Below are positions 1-9,822 of a stretch of DNA of 64,000 nt, piece after piece. The translations under genes were made by a program, and so were the position numbers. A model generated the notes under the pieces. The model saw only the letters and a list, made by a program, of their open reading frames with translations, ran no database searches and had not been told where the DNA came from. Where the stretch lies: contig NZ_CP099966.1 of the NCBI RefSeq assembly GCF_025403485.1, forward strand, positions 992,001 through 1,056,000, in the 5' to 3' direction. Numbering within the stretch: position 1 is the first letter of the stretch; the number at the start of each line of letters is the position of its first letter. This stretch comes from Chryseobacterium paludis (lineage in GTDB: Bacteria; Bacteroidota; Bacteroidia; Flavobacteriales; Weeksellaceae).

Positions 1-15
1 TCATACATTTATACT

Positions 16-930
16 ATGGAAAAGAAAGATAACAGCCCTTTGAAAATCTCATCCATTTCCGAGCTTCATCAGATATTGAGGGTGCCAAAACCCCTTCATC
101 CATTGATTAGCTTGATTGACAATACTGAAATGAGTGTCAACAAGGAACTGCTTAACCGCAACTTTGTGATGGATTTTTATAAGATTTCCTATAAGTTTTC
201 TGAGAATGGAAAAATAGGGTATGGGCAAGGGTACTATGATTTCAATGAGGGTGGAATGATGTTTACAGCACCTAACCAGATTTTATCTACTAATGAAGAA
301 GCGAAATACCATGGATATACTTTATTGGTTCATCCTGATTTCATTCGAAATTACCCGCTAGGTAAAAGTATAAAGAAATATGGTTTCTTCTCTTATGACA
401 CCAATGAAGCACTTCATTTATCTGATAAAGAAAAGAAACTGATCGTGGGGTTATTGGATAATATTCATGGCGAGTTGGATACAGCGATTGATGAGATCAG
501 TCAGGATGTCATCGTTTCTTATGTTGAGGTGTTATTAAACTATAGCAACCGATTTTATAAGCGCCAGTTCATAACACGTAAAACGGTTAATAGTGATTTA
601 CTTTCCAAAATGGAAAATTTACTTGAAGATTATTTTAATAAACAGGAGACTTTAACCGGCGGACTTCCTACCGTGGAGTTTTTAGCTTCGAAACTCAATC
701 TTTCACCACACTATCTCAGTGATATGCTTCGTAATCTGACGGGACAAAATGCCCAACAGCATATCCACGAAAAACTGATTGAAAAAGCCAAAGAATATCT
801 TACGACCACAAGTCTTTCAGTGGCAGAGGTAGCTTATCAGCTCGGATTTGAACATTCACAGTCTTTTAATAAGTTATTTAAGAAGAAAACAAATACCACT
901 CCTTTACTTTATAAACAGTCTTTTAATTAA
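16..930 (+). CDS. AraC family transcriptional regulator
   Basis: This 304-residue protein has a long N-terminal sensing region without a recognisable cupin signature and a C-terminal AraC/XylS DNA-binding domain at about residues 215-300. Both helix-turn-helix units are visible: LASKLNLSPHYLSDMLRNL and then VAEVAYQLGFEHSQSFNKLF, the second carrying the conserved GF...S.F..LFKK pattern. It lies upstream of, and points in the same direction as, a three-gene RND efflux operon. A strong hairpin terminator separates them, so it is probably a separate transcription unit. Control of the pump is an inference from position only. The start at the first ATG lies only 15 bases into the window, so an earlier start cannot be excluded. 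Confidence 0.9.
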   Translation: MEKKDNSPLKISSISELHQILRVPKPLHPLISLIDNTEMSVNKELLNRNFVMDFYKISYKFSENGKIGYGQGYYDFNEGGMMFTAPNQILSTNEEAKYHGYTLLVHPDFIRNYPLGKSIKKYGFFSYDTNEALHLSDKEKKLIVGLLDNIHGELDTAIDEISQDVIVSYVEVLLNYSNRFYKRQFITRKTVNSDLLSKMENLLEDYFNKQETLTGGLPTVEFLASKLNLSPHYLSDMLRNLTGQNAQQHIHEKLIEKAKEYLTTTSLSVAEVAYQLGFEHSQSFNKLFKKKTNTTPLLYKQSFN

Positions 931-976
931 AATATCTTTTCAAAAATAGGAGTTATCTTCAATAAATATAACAGAG

Positions 977-1013
977 ACCAGTCTTTATCCCATCGGGAGA
1001 GACTGGTTTTTTA
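977..1013 (+). terminator. Rho-independent terminator after the AraC gene
   Basis: An 8-base-pair stem, ACCAGTCT at 977-984 with AGACTGGT at 1000-1007, is followed directly by a T-rich run. It ends the AraC transcript. The remaining 931-1196 gap is AT-rich and should contain the promoter of the efflux operon, but I see no convincing -7 box. Confidence 0.85.
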
Positions 1014-1196
1014 TTATATAAAATTCTGTTTCGATTTAATAATTTTTATTAAATGTTAAAATTTATTTAAAATTTGACATTTTTGATCTAACAAAATCCT
1101 ATTTTTATAATCATAGGGTAGTGCTAAGGGATTTATTTTAAAGCTTGAGATGATAATTCATTTTTTGTAATTCTTATCAGACACAAATATTTTAAT

Positions 1197-2348
1197 ATGA
1201 CGAAAAGTAGATATGTCCTGTTTATTCCAATATTATTGCTTTCTTGTGGCAAAAAAAAGGAACAGACAAAAGAGAAACCTATACAAAGTTATCAGGTATT
1301 AACTCTCACTCCGAGATCGGTAACAGTTTATAATGATTTCCCAGCCTCCATACAAGGTGAAAATGTAGTGGAAATAAAGCCCATGGTTTCTGGTTACCTC
1401 CAGGATATTTATGTTTCCGAAGGAGCCGCAGTAACTAAAGGACAGCTATTATTCCGGATCAAAAATCCCCAATATGAACAGGACATTGTTACAGCCAGGG
1501 GAGCTATAAAAATAGCAGAAGCCAACGTCAATACTGCCCGTATGAATGTGGAGAAAGCAAGACCTCTGGTAGAACAGGAAATTGTAAGCAAATATCAACT
1601 GAGTTCCGCTTTATATACTTTACAGTCACAAGAGGCTGCTTTGTCTCAGGCAAAAGCAACTCTTGCCAATGCTCAAACCAATCAAGGATATACCTACATC
1701 CGAAGTCCACAAAGTGGAACCATTGGTCTTATTCCTTATAAAATAGGTGCTTTAGTAAGCAGTACAACAACAGATCCGCTTACGACACTTTCCGACACCA
1801 CAAGTGTTTTCGCCTATTTTTCCCTCAGTGAAAAACAGCTTCTGGATTTTATGAATACAATGAAAGGAAGTACGACGCTGGAAAAATTAAATAATATGCC
1901 TCTGGTCACATTAGTATTGGCTGATGGAACCGTTTATCCTGAAAAAGGCAAACTGGTAACAGCCAGCGGTGGCATAAACACGAGTACCGGTACTGCAACA
2001 TTCAAAGCGATATTCGAAAATAAATTAGGTCTTATCCAAAACGGTGCAAGTGCTACGATCCGGATTCCTGTTAGTCTCGATAATGCTTTATTAGCTCCTC
2101 AGACGGCGATTTATCAAATGCAGGATAAATCATTCGTCTATCAGTTAATGAGTGGAAATAAAGTAATGAGTACTGCGGTAGTCACCTCACCTACAGACGA
2201 CGGTAACTTTGCAGTGATTAAAGATGGTGTTAAAGTAGGAGATAAAGTTCTTCTTAACGGGCTTAATATCAGTGACAGCACGGTAGTAAAACCCATACCT
2301 GCCAATGCTGTTGAAGTGTACAGTACCATGAAAACCAAATCTAACTAA
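1197..2348 (+). CDS. RND efflux periplasmic adaptor lipoprotein
   Basis: This 383-residue protein is the membrane fusion (HlyD/AcrA-type) subunit of a tripartite RND pump, bridging the inner-membrane transporter and the outer-membrane channel. A lipoprotein signal ends in LLLSC with the acylated Cys at residue 17. The biotinyl-lipoyl-like half-motifs are visible (VEIKPMVSGYLQDIYVSEGA near residue 60 and YTYIRSPQSGTIG near residue 165). They flank an alpha-helical hairpin rich in Ala and Gln. It starts an operon: the transporter begins 6 bases after its stop. The substrate cannot be read from sequence. AcrA/MexA-type adaptors for drugs and hydrophobic compounds are the closest familiar relatives. 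Confidence 0.93.
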   Translation: MTKSRYVLFIPILLLSCGKKKEQTKEKPIQSYQVLTLTPRSVTVYNDFPASIQGENVVEIKPMVSGYLQDIYVSEGAAVTKGQLLFRIKNPQYEQDIVTARGAIKIAEANVNTARMNVEKARPLVEQEIVSKYQLSSALYTLQSQEAALSQAKATLANAQTNQGYTYIRSPQSGTIGLIPYKIGALVSSTTTDPLTTLSDTTSVFAYFSLSEKQLLDFMNTMKGSTTLEKLNNMPLVTLVLADGTVYPEKGKLVTASGGINTSTGTATFKAIFENKLGLIQNGASATIRIPVSLDNALLAPQTAIYQMQDKSFVYQLMSGNKVMSTAVVTSPTDDGNFAVIKDGVKVGDKVLLNGLNISDSTVVKPIPANAVEVYSTMKTKSN

Positions 2349-2354
2349 GAGGCC

Positions 2355-5300
2355 ATGCTAAAGTTATTTATAAGACGGCCGGTATTAAGTACTGTGATCT
2401 CTGTCATCATTGTCGTACTGGGGATTTTAGGAGTGACCAGCCTACCGGTGGCTCAGTATCCTAATATTGCACCGCCTACCATTCAGGTTTCGACTTCCTA
2501 TCCGGGAGCTAATACAACAACACTGATTAATAGTGTGGTTTTCCCACTTGAGCAGCAGATCAATGGCGTGGAAGGAATGACCTATATGACCTCATCAGCC
2601 AGTAATACAGGATCGGCAAGTATCACTGTTTATTTTGCAGTAGGTGTAGATCCTAATCAAGCTGCGGTAGATGTACAGAACAGAATAAGTACGGTATTAT
2701 CCAAGCTTCCGCAGGCGGTAACGCAAGCTGGGGTAACGGTAAGGAAACAGCAAAGCAGTAATGTGCTGATCGTTGGATTGTACAGTGAACGCTCGCAATA
2801 TGATCAGAAATTTTTACAGAATTATGCGGCGATCAATTTAGTTCCGCAGCTACAGAGAGCAAAAGGAGTAGGTGGAGCCAACATATTCGGTGGGGCAATG
2901 ACCTATGCCATGCGGATCTGGCTGCAACCCGATAAAATGGCAGCCTATGGATTGGTTCCCGCTGATATTACGACAGCATTGAATGCACAGAATTTTAATG
3001 CTGCACCAGGTAAAATTGGTGATAACATGGCTCAGGCATTTCAGTATGATATTACCTATTCCGGTACGTTGAGCTCACTTGAGCAGTTTCAGAATATTAT
3101 TATCAAATCAATTGGAACCGGACAGTATCTTTACCTTAAAGATGTTGCCCGTATTGATTTGGGAACCCAGACCTATACCAGTGCTACAGCCATTAATGGT
3201 AAACCTGCCGTTGCCATATCGATAAGCCAGACTCCAGGTTCCAATGCCCAGGAAGTGATTGTAGGAGCACAGAAAGTAATGGCTGATGCTTCAAAGAGTT
3301 TTCCTTCAGGGATCAAAATGATAGAGCTGGTTAATATTAATAACTTCCTTGGTGAAAGTATTGATAAGGTTCTCCATACATTGGTTGAATGTTTTTTACT
3401 GGTGTTTGTCGTGATCCTTATATTTTTACAGGACGTACGTTCTACCATTATTCACGGAGTTTCGGTTCCGGTGTCGATTATAGGAACATTCTTCTTTTTG
3501 TATTTATTTGGATACAGTCTGAATTTACTTACTTTATTTGCTTTGGTACTTGCCATAGGTATTGTGGTGGATGATGCCGTAGTGGTTGTGGAAGCTGTAC
3601 ACAGCAAGCTCGAACATGGATATACGTCCCCTCGTAAAGCAGCAATTGATGCAATGGGAGAGATTGCTCCGGCTATTGTTTCTATTACGCTTGTAATGGC
3701 TTCAGTATTTCTTCCTGTCACTTTCTTAGGAGGCTCTGCAGGGGTATTTTATAAACAGTTTGGTATTACACTGGCGATTGCTATTATGATCTCGGCAGTG
3801 AATGCACTTACTTTAAGTCCTGCTTTAGCGGCTATGTTTTTACGACCGCCAAAACATGAGGTGGAAGGAAGTAAAAGAGGCTTTTTGAAAAAGATAAAAG
3901 ATGGTTTTAATTCTAATTATGACAAATTAATAAATAAATATATAGCCTCTGTAGGATTTCTGATAAGGAAAAAATGGCTGACAGCACTTCTTGTCGTCCT
4001 TTTTGGAGGGTTATTTTATGTGACGATTAAAAGTGTAGCCTCAAGTTTTGTCCCCTCAGAGGATATGGGAACTATTTTCGTTAACGTAACGCTTCCGGCG
4101 GCGGCAACTAAAGAAAGAGTACAGACCATAAACACTCAGATAGATCGTATTGCCCATACCATTCCTGAGGTACAGGCTTCAATGACGACATTGGGACAGA
4201 ATCAGTTGGGAGGAAGCGGAAGTTCTTACGGAATGCTTATTTTAAGGCTTAAACCCTGGAGTCAGCGTCCCGGTGTTACCGATAAGGACATCATCCAGCA
4301 ACTTACTGAAAAAACAAAAAACATACAAGGAGCTTCCATTAATTTTATGCAGCAGCCTACGATCAGTGGTTTTGGTACGAGTGGTGGATTTACATTTCAG
4401 ATAGAAGACAGAGGTGGACATTCCATTGCTGACTTTTATGGGGTAGCACAAAACTTTTTAGCAGAATTAAATAAAAGAAGTGAAATTCAATATGCTGCTA
4501 CGGCCTTCAATCCTAATTTCCCACAGTATGAAGTAGATGTTAATCTTGCCAAATGTGAGGACAATGGAATCCAGCCTGCAGATATTTTAAGTTTAATGAA
4601 TGTCTACTATGGAAGTTCTTATATAAGTAATTTTACGGAATTCGGACAGCAGTATCAGATCATTCTTCAGGCTGATAATCCTTACAGAGGAACCATTGAG
4701 CAGATGAATAACATTAAAGTACGAACCAAAAGCGGAGTAATGAGCCCCATTTCAGAGTATATAACGATGAAAAAAGTATATGGACCATCATCCATATCGA
4801 GGTTTAACATGTATAATGCTATTTCAGTGAATGGTTCACCCAATATAGGCTTCAGTACAGGTCAGTCTATGGAAGCTATCAATGAAGTTGCGGCTAAAGT
4901 TCTGCCTCCGGGCTACAGTTTTGAATACAGTGGTATCAGTAAAGAAGAGCAGAGCTCAGGTTCTCAGGCTGGTATTATATTTTTGTTAAGTCTTTGTTTT
5001 GTCTATCTGTTGCTGAGTGCTTTGTATGAAAGCTACATTCTTCCATTAGCGGTAATCCTTTCGCTACCTGTTGGACTGAGCGGGATATTTGTTTTTGCTA
5101 AATTATTTGGGATTGATAATAATATTTATGTACAGATCTGTATGATCATGCTGATAGGACTCTTGGCGAAGAATGCCATTTTGATGGTAGAGTTTTCTTT
5201 AGAGAAGAGACACGAAGGAATGGGATTGCTTGAGAGTGCATTAGAAGGGGCAAAAATTAGAATACGTCCGATATTGATGACTTCATTAGCTTTTATTTTC

Positions 5301-5522
5301 GGTTTGATGCCTTTGATGTTTTCTACAGGTGTTGGGGCTAATGGAAATAAATCTATTGGGATAGGTTCTATCGGCGGAATGTTATTTGGGACATTACTCG
5401 GAATATTTGTGATCCCCGGACTCTATGTCATCTTCCAGGGATTGCAGGAGAAAATAAAAAGTAACAAATATGACGAAAATGATGAACTGATTGTTGATAA
5501 TAAAAATAGCTCCTTACAATAG
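2355..5522 (+). CDS. RND efflux transporter, HAE1 (AcrB-like) family
   Basis: At 1055 residues this matches the usual length of hydrophobe/amphiphile RND exporters of the AcrB/MexB type. The N-terminus (FIRRPVLSTVISVIIVVLGI) is the first membrane helix with the family FxxRP motif. The paired aspartates of the proton relay in TM4 are present in GIVVDDAVVVVEAV at about residue 405. The porter-domain repeats FPLEQQINGVEGM and the TM10-11 segment KNAILMVEFS are also recognisable. It is a proton-driven trimeric inner-membrane transporter, working with the adaptor before it and the channel after it. The outer-membrane gene starts 4 bases downstream. Drug or detergent efflux is likely, but the substrate is unknown. 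Confidence 0.96.
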   Translation: MLKLFIRRPVLSTVISVIIVVLGILGVTSLPVAQYPNIAPPTIQVSTSYPGANTTTLINSVVFPLEQQINGVEGMTYMTSSASNTGSASITVYFAVGVDPNQAAVDVQNRISTVLSKLPQAVTQAGVTVRKQQSSNVLIVGLYSERSQYDQKFLQNYAAINLVPQLQRAKGVGGANIFGGAMTYAMRIWLQPDKMAAYGLVPADITTALNAQNFNAAPGKIGDNMAQAFQYDITYSGTLSSLEQFQNIIIKSIGTGQYLYLKDVARIDLGTQTYTSATAINGKPAVAISISQTPGSNAQEVIVGAQKVMADASKSFPSGIKMIELVNINNFLGESIDKVLHTLVECFLLVFVVILIFLQDVRSTIIHGVSVPVSIIGTFFFLYLFGYSLNLLTLFALVLAIGIVVDDAVVVVEAVHSKLEHGYTSPRKAAIDAMGEIAPAIVSITLVMASVFLPVTFLGGSAGVFYKQFGITLAIAIMISAVNALTLSPALAAMFLRPPKHEVEGSKRGFLKKIKDGFNSNYDKLINKYIASVGFLIRKKWLTALLVVLFGGLFYVTIKSVASSFVPSEDMGTIFVNVTLPAAATKERVQTINTQIDRIAHTIPEVQASMTTLGQNQLGGSGSSYGMLILRLKPWSQRPGVTDKDIIQQLTEKTKNIQGASINFMQQPTISGFGTSGGFTFQIEDRGGHSIADFYGVAQNFLAELNKRSEIQYAATAFNPNFPQYEVDVNLAKCEDNGIQPADILSLMNVYYGSSYISNFTEFGQQYQIILQADNPYRGTIEQMNNIKVRTKSGVMSPISEYITMKKVYGPSSISRFNMYNAISVNGSPNIGFSTGQSMEAINEVAAKVLPPGYSFEYSGISKEEQSSGSQAGIIFLLSLCFVYLLLSALYESYILPLAVILSLPVGLSGIFVFAKLFGIDNNIYVQICMIMLIGLLAKNAILMVEFSLEKRHEGMGLLESALEGAKIRIRPILMTSLAFIFGLMPLMFSTGVGANGNKSIGIGSIGGMLFGTLLGIFVIPGLYVIFQGLQEKIKSNKYDENDELIVDNKNSSLQ

Positions 5523-5526
5523 AAGT

Positions 5527-6912
5527 ATGGTACATTGGAAAATAAAATATAAATTTTTTGTACAGGGAATCATTACCTCAGCTATACTTTATAGTTGTGA
5601 TGTTACCAAACCGTATGTGAATAAACAGTCAGCTCCTGATAATTTGTATGGAAATACAGTAAAAGATACAACCTCTATAGCAACACTTTCCTGGAAAGAA
5701 ATTTTTAAAGATCCTTTATTGCAACAGCTTATTACGGAAGGGATTGAAAATAACCTTGATCTGAAAACAGCTGTTACCAATCTGAAAGTGGCTGAAGCCA
5801 ATTTTGTACAGAGTAAGCAGGCATTTCTACCTTCTCTTTCCGGAAATGCTTCAGGAGGAGAGTATCATCCCTCAAATTCACAGGCCGCGAATAATCAGGT
5901 TTATCAGTTGTATGCGTTATCCTCATGGCAGGCTGATATCTGGGGTAAGTTAAGAAGTACCAAAAGATCAATGTATGCCAGTTATCTTGCCAGTGAAGCA
6001 TATAAGCAGGCGGTACAGACGCAGCTCGTTGCCAATATTGCCGTGACTTACTATCAGCTTCTGGCTTATGATGAGCAGCTGAAAATTGTTCAGCAGTCTT
6101 TAGAAGTTTATTCCAAGGATACAGAAACCATGAAAGTTTTGAAAAACAGTGATGTGGTGACAGGGGCAGCAGTAGTACAGAGTGCTGCTAATTACTATGC
6201 TGTAAAATCTACTGTTCCGGACATAAAGAATAATATCCGCCAGACAGAAAATACAATCTCTTTATTATTGGGCAGAACTCCAGGTCCTATTCAACGGGAC
6301 TCACTTTTTAATGAGCAGATGTACAGTGAATTGTCAACGGGTTTACCTACCCAATTACTGGCCAACAGACCGGATGTTAAACAGGCTGAGTTACAACTGA
6401 GAAGTTATTTTGAACAAGTGAATGTTGCTCAGACAGCCTTTTATCCTTCATTAACGATAACAGCTCAAGGAGGTTTGTATGCTACACAGCTAAAGTCTTT
6501 TTTTAGCGCAGGTGCTTTTCTTGCTAATATTGTAGGAGGTTTAACGCAGCCTATTTTTAATAATGGACTTAATAAACAAAAGCTAAAAATAGCACAGGCC
6601 AATTATGAGGCTGCCGAATATAACTACAATAAAATACTCCTTACCGCGGGTCAGGAAGTTTCTAATGCACTCTATCAATATCAGATGGTAGATGAGAAAA
6701 CATCTTCACGACAGGAGCAGATTGCCAATCTTGAAAAAGCGGTTCATTTTACGAAGGAATTATTAAAATACACCAGTGCAACCAATTATACAGATGTGCT
6801 GACTTCAGAACAAAGTCTTTTAAGTGCAAAACAAAGCGCAGTGACTGATAAACTTCAGCAACTTCAGGCGGTTGTTAATTTGTATGCTGCGCTGGGAGGT
6901 GGGTGGAAATAG
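5527..6912 (+). CDS. TolC/NodT-type outer-membrane efflux lipoprotein
   Basis: This is the outer-membrane channel of the RND operon, 461 residues from the chosen start. I prefer the ATG at 5527 over the in-frame ATG at 5491, because 5527 lies 4 bases after the transporter stop and gives a proper lipoprotein signal (...ILYSC, Cys24). The upstream ATG would overlap the transporter gene. Two outer membrane efflux protein (OEP) repeats are visible: AVTNLKVAEANFVQSKQAFL near residue 80 and LLANRPDVKQAELQLRSYFE near residue 285, the latter a NodT-family hallmark. No terminator-like hairpin is obvious in the 87 bases downstream. Confidence 0.93.
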   Translation: MVHWKIKYKFFVQGIITSAILYSCDVTKPYVNKQSAPDNLYGNTVKDTTSIATLSWKEIFKDPLLQQLITEGIENNLDLKTAVTNLKVAEANFVQSKQAFLPSLSGNASGGEYHPSNSQAANNQVYQLYALSSWQADIWGKLRSTKRSMYASYLASEAYKQAVQTQLVANIAVTYYQLLAYDEQLKIVQQSLEVYSKDTETMKVLKNSDVVTGAAVVQSAANYYAVKSTVPDIKNNIRQTENTISLLLGRTPGPIQRDSLFNEQMYSELSTGLPTQLLANRPDVKQAELQLRSYFEQVNVAQTAFYPSLTITAQGGLYATQLKSFFSAGAFLANIVGGLTQPIFNNGLNKQKLKIAQANYEAAEYNYNKILLTAGQEVSNALYQYQMVDEKTSSRQEQIANLEKAVHFTKELLKYTSATNYTDVLTSEQSLLSAKQSAVTDKLQQLQAVVNLYAALGGGWK

Positions 6913-6999
6913 ATTCCATTTGTTTATTGTTCTTATTTATAATTTTCGAATGATTATATTGCATGCTTTGTTGCCAATGAATCACTTGAATTTATTTTT

Positions 7000-7599
7000 A
7001 TGAAAAATATACTGTTTGCCTTTTTTGCTCTTATACAGATCACCGTCTATTCACAGAATAAGACTGGAAAAGATCATTTTAATATCGTAGTGCGGGAAGA
7101 AACAGGTGATTTAAATAATGATGGCCGTAAGGATAAATTAATTCTGGCTATGGATACTGTTGATACAACTGTTCCATTTAGATTGCAGATATTCCTTTCC
7201 CAGCCGGATGGAAAACTTAAGTTACATACCTCATCAACGGATATTATTGAAGCTCAGTATCCTGTTGAATTAAAGGGCAAGCACGCAGAAAATCAAACCC
7301 CGACTTTTAGTATTGAAAATGGAAACTTATACATCTTATCGGATATCAAAGATGGACATGCCGAGTATACATTCCGGTATAAAAATGGAAACTTCGATTT
7401 AATTAATGTATCAAAAGGGACTTGGGATGGTAAAAACTTAACCACAGAAACTGAAATTAATGTATTGACCGGACTTAGAACTGCAACGGTTAAAAGACTG
7501 GGATCAGAAGATATCGTTAAGGAAACTAAAAATAGAATTAAGCGAGAATCTCAACCCACATTACAGGACTTTAAAAAGTTCGAAAAAGAATTTGAATGA
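7000..7599 (+). CDS. secreted hypothetical protein with a calcium-loop motif
   Basis: This 199-residue protein has an N-terminal Sec signal peptide (cleavage probably after VYS, about residue 18) and no membrane segment. Residues 37-45 read DLNNDGRKD, an EF-hand or FG-GAP type Ca-binding loop (DxNxDGxxD). Proteins with this motif early in the mature chain are common among Bacteroidota periplasmic proteins of unknown role. The C-terminus is highly charged (LQDFKKFEKEFE). It stands alone between the efflux operon and a minus-strand ATPase gene. I do not recognise a specific function. Confidence 0.72.
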   Translation: MKNILFAFFALIQITVYSQNKTGKDHFNIVVREETGDLNNDGRKDKLILAMDTVDTTVPFRLQIFLSQPDGKLKLHTSSTDIIEAQYPVELKGKHAENQTPTFSIENGNLYILSDIKDGHAEYTFRYKNGNFDLINVSKGTWDGKNLTTETEINVLTGLRTATVKRLGSEDIVKETKNRIKRESQPTLQDFKKFEKEFE

Positions 7600-7621
7600 T
7601 TAATGAATTCGATGCCAGTCC

Positions 7622-8182
7622 CTATTGTTGGGAATTTACAATATTCTCTAAAATAAATTTCGCTCTGTTCTCAACCGTTTCCAAAGGAACATCAATGGTT
7701 TGATACCCATAAATAGAGTAGGTATTTTTCATCGCATCATAAGTTGCAACAGCTTCTTCCCAGGTTTGTTTTCTTTCATCATCAGTTTCATAAATTTCCG
7801 GCCACGGCGGAAGAATGAAAACTTTAGGATTATAACGGTAAGTCTCGGTAATATCTTTCATGTCAGGAGAGATCACTAAGTCTATCATTTCAGCATAACA
7901 AAATGCATCTACAATCCCACGGTCAAAGAATACAATATTCCTTTTATCATTTGATATGGCTTTAAAACTATATACTGATGCATTGATCATGAGATGTGTA
8001 TACAGTTCTTTATCTTTCCAGGGAAGACCATTACCATGATTTTGTACCTGTTCCTGTATGATCTTTCTGGCATCTTCCGATACAGTAAGGTATCCCATCT
8101 TTTCGAGTTGCTTGAGAATTGTTGTCTTTCCAACACCCGGACCTCCGGTTATTATATAAAAATTATCGTTTTGGTACTTCAT
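7622..8182 (-). CDS. P-loop AAA family ATPase/kinase
   Basis: This 186-residue single-domain P-loop protein has a Walker A motif, GGPGVGKT, at residues 13-20, and a later NIVFFDRGIVDAF segment resembling the Walker B/LID region of small nucleotide or nicotinamide-riboside kinases (AAA_28/NadR-like). No membrane segment or signal is present, so it is cytosolic. Its 3' end faces the preceding secreted protein gene. Its start lies 15 bases downstream of the stop of the GlxA-like regulator, so the two are probably co-transcribed. The substrate is unknown; small-molecule phosphorylation is an inference from the fold. Confidence 0.8.
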   Translation of the reverse strand: MKYQNDNFYIITGGPGVGKTTILKQLEKMGYLTVSEDARKIIQEQVQNHGNGLPWKDKELYTHLMINASVYSFKAISNDKRNIVFFDRGIVDAFCYAEMIDLVISPDMKDITETYRYNPKVFILPPWPEIYETDDERKQTWEEAVATYDAMKNTYSIYGYQTIDVPLETVENRAKFILENIVNSQQ

Positions 8183-8197
8183 AAATCAAACTTCTAC

Positions 8198-9184
8198 CTA
8201 AGCTATTTCCTGGCTTTTATATTTATTTCTATAGTCTATAGGGGTTAATCCAGTAATTCTTTTAAATACAGTTCTGAAAGTTCTAAGATCATTATAGCCC
8301 ATACTGTAGGTAACATCAGCAATATTATTCTCTCCGGCTTCCAGTGCTTTTTTTGCAGCCTCTACTTTTACCCTTTGAATATATTCTATAGGATTTAGTG
8401 AGGTCGCATTTTTAAATCGACGGATAAAATTCCTTCTGCTCATATTCACCTGACTGGCGACCTGTTCTACTGAGATCTCTGTAGTAAATTCCTTCTCTAT
8501 ATAGCTTTGAGCGATATGGATATCATGATCATCGTGCCGGCGTTGTCCGGAGAAAATCGTAAAAATATTCTGAGAGGTCCTTCCGTAATCGAGTTCATAA
8601 TATTTACTTAAAGAAACCGATATCTCTTTGCCACAGTTTTTTTCTATAAAATACAAAAGGGCATTTAACGATGAAAATCCACCACCACCAGTAATGATCG
8701 CTTTTGAATGGGTGACCACATGATCCGGTTTGAAATCAATTAAAGGATACCTTTGCTGAAGATCTTCTATTGCATTCCAATGAGAAGTAGCAGGCATATT
8801 ATCCAGAAGACCACTTTCGGCAAGGAAATAAGCCCCTGTACATAGACTAATGATCTCAGATTTCTGTTCGTACATTTTCTTGACCCAATCAATCAGTTTT
8901 GAGTTCTTAGATAATATAGTATTGATGTCCTCAGGTCCGGCCTTCATTGGCGGAATGATAACAACATCAGTGTCAAATTCATCAGACAGCGTTTTACTAC
9001 AGCTAAATTGCATAGGCAGACTTGACTGTACATTTTTATGATGAACACCCACCAATTCTATCTGAAAGGGAGGTGGCATTCCTTTTATTAATGCTGCTTC
9101 ATTGGCGCTGGTAAGTAGTGCTGTTGTAGTAGATAGTGCGGTAGGCATTGCATCTTCATACACTATTATTGAAATATGTTTCAT
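8198..9184 (-). CDS. GlxA-family regulator (DJ-1/PfpI domain plus AraC HTH)
   Basis: This transcription factor is 328 residues from the ATG at 9184. That start is preferred to the in-frame ATG at 9238 because MKHISIIVYEDAMPT begins the DJ-1/PfpI beta-strand directly. The DJ-1-like domain covers about residues 1-180, with the nucleophile-elbow cysteine in SLCTGAYFLAESG near residue 115. The C-terminal AraC domain has two helix-turn-helix units, VEQVASQVNMSRRNFIRRF and IADVTYSMGYNDLRTFRTVF. GlxA-type regulators often sense amino-acid or amine-related metabolites; which one here is unknown. The P-loop ATPase gene follows by 15 bases and may be a target or partner. Confidence 0.9.
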   Translation of the reverse strand: MKHISIIVYEDAMPTALSTTTALLTSANEAALIKGMPPPFQIELVGVHHKNVQSSLPMQFSCSKTLSDEFDTDVVIIPPMKAGPEDINTILSKNSKLIDWVKKMYEQKSEIISLCTGAYFLAESGLLDNMPATSHWNAIEDLQQRYPLIDFKPDHVVTHSKAIITGGGGFSSLNALLYFIEKNCGKEISVSLSKYYELDYGRTSQNIFTIFSGQRRHDDHDIHIAQSYIEKEFTTEISVEQVASQVNMSRRNFIRRFKNATSLNPIEYIQRVKVEAAKKALEAGENNIADVTYSMGYNDLRTFRTVFKRITGLTPIDYRNKYKSQEIA

Positions 9185-9305
9185 AGGTAGATATGCTTGT
9201 GTACTCAAAAATACGTAAAAAAATGGCACAAAATACACTGCTTGTTGTCATTTAACCGTTGCGGATCCCGTTTCCAAACCTTCTAATTTTACATAAAAAT
9301 CAGTT

Positions 9306-9755
9306 ATGAAAACAATATTTGAAAATACAACCAGACAAGAATTGATCAAAAGGATAAATTCCCTTACGGAAAAGAATACAGCTCAGTGGGGAAAAATGAA
9401 TCTTTATCAGATGACCAAGCACTGTACCATATGGAATGATTGGATTCTGGGTGTAGATAAGCAAGGTTATAAACAGGAATTTATGGGGAAAATATTTGGG
9501 AAAATGGCTTTAAGGAGCTTGGTGAAAAATGATAAACCAATGGATAAGAATATTCCGGCAGGAAATTTTGCCATCAAGGGACTAGATGGTAACCTTGAGC
9601 AACAGAAGAAGATATGGATGGAACAGATCGAGGCCTATGGAAATTATTCGAATCCCGATTTTATTCATAATTTTTTTGGAAGGATGAAACCTGATGAATT
9701 GGGTATTTTTGTATATAAACATATGGATCACCACCTGCGTCAGTTTAATGCCTGA
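9306..9755 (+). CDS. DinB-like DUF1569 protein
   Basis: This 149-residue cytosolic protein resembles the DUF1569/DinB-like four-helix family. It has the early W-G-K-M...M.KHC pattern (residues 28-38) and the terminal MDHHLRQFNA motif, in which the histidines usually bind a metal. DinB-superfamily proteins are metal-dependent thiol-handling enzymes or of unknown function. The gene is a single unit divergent from the GlxA-like regulator: the two starts are about 120 bases apart, so that regulator might control it, which is untested. Confidence 0.8.
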   Translation: MKTIFENTTRQELIKRINSLTEKNTAQWGKMNLYQMTKHCTIWNDWILGVDKQGYKQEFMGKIFGKMALRSLVKNDKPMDKNIPAGNFAIKGLDGNLEQQKKIWMEQIEAYGNYSNPDFIHNFFGRMKPDELGIFVYKHMDHHLRQFNA

Positions 9756-9822
9756 TTTAAACTGAAGTCTAATCATTATTTCTTCTTATATTGGTGTTTT
9801 AGAAATAAAATTAACCAATACC

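Noticed and set aside
5774..6001. minus-strand reading frame inside the TolC-like gene
   Set aside because: It is an antisense shadow of a well-defined coding region with no family match or promoter.
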